Assembly: GCA_963210315.1 (NCBI GenBank)
Contig: OY723258.1
Location: 1 to 64,000 of the forward strand
Reading direction: 5' to 3'
Source of the DNA: Rhynchopus euleeides
Taxonomy: Eukaryota > Euglenozoa > Diplonemea > Diplonemida > Diplonemidae
Length of the DNA: 64,000 nucleotides
Of the stretch, positions 61,847 to 64,000 are shown piece by piece. The position numbers and the translations under genes were made by a program. The first letter of the stretch is position 1, and every line of letters starts with the position of its first letter. Below the pieces are notes generated by a model. The model had not been told where the DNA came from. It did no database searches and saw only the letters and a list, made by a program, of their open reading frames with translations.

Positions 61847-63164
61847 TCACCCCCAGGTATCCAGGGGATTCCGGAGCAGCTTCTGTGGGCGGGAAGGGCT
61901 TTGCCACCCCCGTGCACCGCTGCTCTTCGTCGGGGTCATTGTCTCCAGGGTGAAGGGGTTGTCACTGGCTTGTGCGAGACCCAGGCACGCATCAACATCG
62001 CTCATGACCCGCTGCTTATAGGCGGACGTTACTGGTGACGCGGCCGGAATCCTCGCCCCTGTCCCTGTTTTGGAGACCGGCGATGACAACCTCTTGAGGC
62101 GGGCTGCTGCACCCGGGGACATGATGGGCGAATCATCATATGCCACAGGTGAGTGAGGCCGTTCGGCCGAGTAGAGGTAGACCGCATCGACGTGTGTCTG
62201 CGGTGGAGTTTCCGACGCTGGCGGTGCTGCTGGGGGAAGCAGCGGCGACAAGATCACCGGCCGTGTCTTGAGCTCAGTTTCCAGACGCTCATTCTTCTCC
62301 CTCACGTGGTTGCCTTCGACATGCCAGGCCCGCAGGCGCTCTACCTCTGTGAACAGCAGCTGGCTCTCGTCCTTCTCCTTCGCGAGCTCTGCACGAAGTA
62401 CCACCGCCTCTGCCTGCAGCGTCCGCATGCGGTCTTCATCTGTATTGTGGTTGCCCATCTCGACTTGAATCTCCTTGAGGTCGAACATCAAGCGCGTGAG
62501 CTCCTCTTCGTGGCGCGCCTTCATGTCAATCAGATCGTTGCGCAGCTTTGCATTCTCCTTCTCGAGCGAACGACACAGTCGCTTGCTGACTGACAACTCC
62601 TCATTTTGGTCTTGCAGAGTCGCTGTCAGCTCATCAACCTTACTTGTGAGGTGCTGTAGGCGCTCCTTCATAATCTCCTCCGCCTGCGTCCTCCCTTCGG
62701 GTGACAGGGTATAGTCATGCCCTGTGTTGGTGGCTATGCGCGTCGATTGCGCAGCACGGTGGAAGGCAGCACACTTTCCCTCCAGCCCCGCAATCACCCC
62801 CTGACAATCGCCCAGCTCTCGCCGCAGTGTCTGGAGTTCACCATCAACGACTGCTTTTTCGCTTGCCAGGCGTGCGTTTGCTGTCTGCAGCTGCTGGATG
62901 TGGTCTGTGTAATCCATCCGAACCGAGGCCTCAATGTCACCCCGATACGTTATCGACTGGATTGGTTCAGCACCGACAACAGTGTCCCCCCTCTCTGCTT
63001 CCCGCAGCTTCGACTTCGTGCTTCTGTAATGGACGCATGTGAGCGTCAGTACGAGGAGGACGGCCTGTGAGTGCAGGGTGCAGATCGCAGGTTGCAGGAG
63101 GACATTCTGGACATACCGCAAGCGCAGCAGCCAGCAGGATCACGACCACTTCCAGTGAATCCAT
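61847..63164 (-). CDS. membrane-anchored coiled-coil protein, two exons
   Basis: Exon 1 is 63164-63117 (16 codons from ATG, MDSLEVVVILLAAALA), the intron is 63116-63065 (52 nt, GTATGT...CACAG, phase 0), and exon 2 is 63064-61847. Splicing joins two halves of one hydrophobic helix, giving a single N-terminal membrane anchor followed by HYRSTKSK. Residues about 65-270 are a long heptad-rich coiled coil (for example LTSKVDELTATLQDQNEELS), and the last 130 residues are serine/proline-rich and probably disordered. Total 421 aa. No enzymatic domain is present; a structural or tethering role is inferred. The gene ends 50 bp from the composite element. Confidence 0.8.
63065..63116 (-). other. spliceosomal intron, 52 nt
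   Basis: The donor is G|GTATGT and the acceptor CTCACAG|G. Removing it restores the frame and completes a membrane helix. It is the only intron I can support in the window. Confidence 0.75.
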
Positions 63165-63649
63165 CTTCAGCCCACATCTGTCAGGTGAGGTGTAAAGCAA
63201 CAGGGAATGGCTGGGTCCGTCGAATGAATGACCCGGCCTTCGGACAGGGCAATGGAGGTAAGGGAGCAGTCGAAGTGACGGGTGGGGGATGGGTGATAGG
63301 GGGAGGGGGAGGGGGCCTCGAATCGACTCAACTCCTCAAATGCAATCGGTCGTTCACTGCCAGATCTCTCTTTCTGCACATCTCCTTCCACACTCGCACC
63401 TACACCCGTATTCGATGAAAGGGAGCGTGGCGCAGGGGGGAAAGCAAACAACAATGCTAGCGACACGTCATAGGGTTGTCGTGTGCAGACTGCGACGGGG
63501 GGAAGAGGTTGGTACACGACAATACACGGAGGACCCAGCCCAGATTCACCTTGATCTGCTGCAACTAGGGGGCACGGCGGGGATTGGCCCGCTGCGCTTC
63601 ATACGGCCAGCAAAGGCAGAGAGCGCATTGTCCTCCATCAGCCAGCAGC
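63165..63649. other. intergenic between two minus-strand genes
   Basis: A G-rich run lies at 63299-63315. No gene is recognised. Confidence 0.5.
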
Positions 63650-64000
63650 TCACTTGCCTGCGATCTTGGTGTTCAGATACTTCAGGAGGAACTGCTTCGG
63701 GTCCTCGGGCTTCTGCTGAATAATCACTTTGCACAAGTCGTCGAAGACATCCTTCAGCTTCATGTTGTCCGAATACGTCCTGTCTTCCGAAGTGTACGCA
63801 CGCCGTTGCTTTGCCCCTGTCGCCGGAGCCGGCAGGGTCCCCTTCCCTCCTGCAGCAGGCGCCTGCGGCTTCGGGGCTGCGGGAGTCGGTGGCGCGGGGG
63901 CGGCCTGCTTGCCGGGCGGTGCAGGGGGGCTGGGTGCAGGCGGTGCCTGGCCCGGCGGGGGGGGCGCGGCCTTTGCTGGGGGCGGTGCCGGCGTGTCCTT
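63650..64000 (-). CDS. RIIa/DPY-30-like domain protein, C-terminal part
   Basis: The minus frame is open from the window edge to TGA at 63650, so the start lies beyond the right end. About 116 residues are visible. The first 65 are proline/alanine-rich (APPPAKAAPPPPGQ), then GAKQRRAYTSEDRTY, and the C-terminus is KLKDVFDDLCKVIIQQKPED followed by PKQFLLKYL. The pattern L..L....KPEDP..FL..YL is that of the RIIa/DPY-30 dimerisation-docking helix pair, found in PKA regulatory subunits, DPY-30 and many ciliary proteins. This domain is usually near an end of the protein, which agrees. Partner and function cannot be read from this piece. Confidence 0.65.
   Translation of the reverse strand, partial: KDTPAPPPAKAAPPPPGQAPPAPSPPAPPGKQAAPAPPTPAAPKPQAPAAGGKGTLPAPATGAKQRRAYTSEDRTYSDNMKLKDVFDDLCKVIIQQKPEDPKQFLLKYLNTKIAGK

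Noticed and set aside
1..64000. tRNA or rRNA genes
   Set aside because: I found no clover-leaf or conserved rRNA segments by eye; a covariance-model search would be needed to exclude them.

Overview
The window looks like a repeat-rich stretch of a nuclear chromosome from a unicellular eukaryote (a protist or alga; I cannot place it further). The reasons are a canonical GTATGT...CACAG intron of 52 nt in a coiled-coil gene, a protein with a C-terminal RIIa/DPY-30-like docking helix, secreted proteins with eukaryotic signal peptides, a Helitron, non-LTR retrotransposons, a tyrosine-recombinase retrotransposon, and kilobases of satellite DNA. Nothing suggests a prokaryote.

Left third (1-23.7 kb): satellite DNA. 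Three long, almost perfect arrays of the 8-mer GCGGGTTT (1-1387, 6942-10817, 13990-16953) are each followed, at the same sequence landmark, by a long-unit satellite: 570 bp units twice (1388-4684 and 16954-23668) and 561 bp units once (10818-12494). The two long satellites are distant relatives. Between them lie unique spacers and a decayed fragment of the same LINE that is intact at 33-41 kb.

Middle (24-42 kb): large mobile elements, all on the minus strand. There is a Helitron with a RepHel protein carrying a C-terminal OTU protease domain and a separate zinc-finger/membrane ORF, then a zinc-finger protein gene. Next comes a 9.2 kb LINE-like retrotransposon (OTU-like domains, reverse transcriptase, restriction-like endonuclease) that sits inside a split 8-mer array, with its poly(A) tail directly on the repeat.

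Right third (42-64 kb): ordinary genes, all on the minus strand: a 682-residue secretory-lectin or propeller-like protein whose end was altered by a LINE-tail insertion, a secreted copper monooxygenase/BIM1-like protein, a secreted eight-repeat cysteine protein, a possible PD-(D/E)XK nuclease-like protein, a membrane-anchored coiled-coil protein with an intron, and the end of an RIIa/DPY-30-like protein. A 5'-truncated I-type LINE lies among them at 49.7-51.5 kb.

Between 53.3 and 61.8 kb is a nested set of hairpin and inverted-repeat elements. Inside it is a 4.5 kb retrotransposon with split direct repeats in the order A1-ORFs-B1-A2-B2 and the gene order Gag, tyrosine recombinase, reverse transcriptase, RNase H. 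A 68 bp paralogue 600 bp away preserves the empty insertion site and shows integration without target duplication. The most interesting structures are this retroelement, the LINE in telomere-like repeats, and the hairpin family with a shared 15-nt loop.
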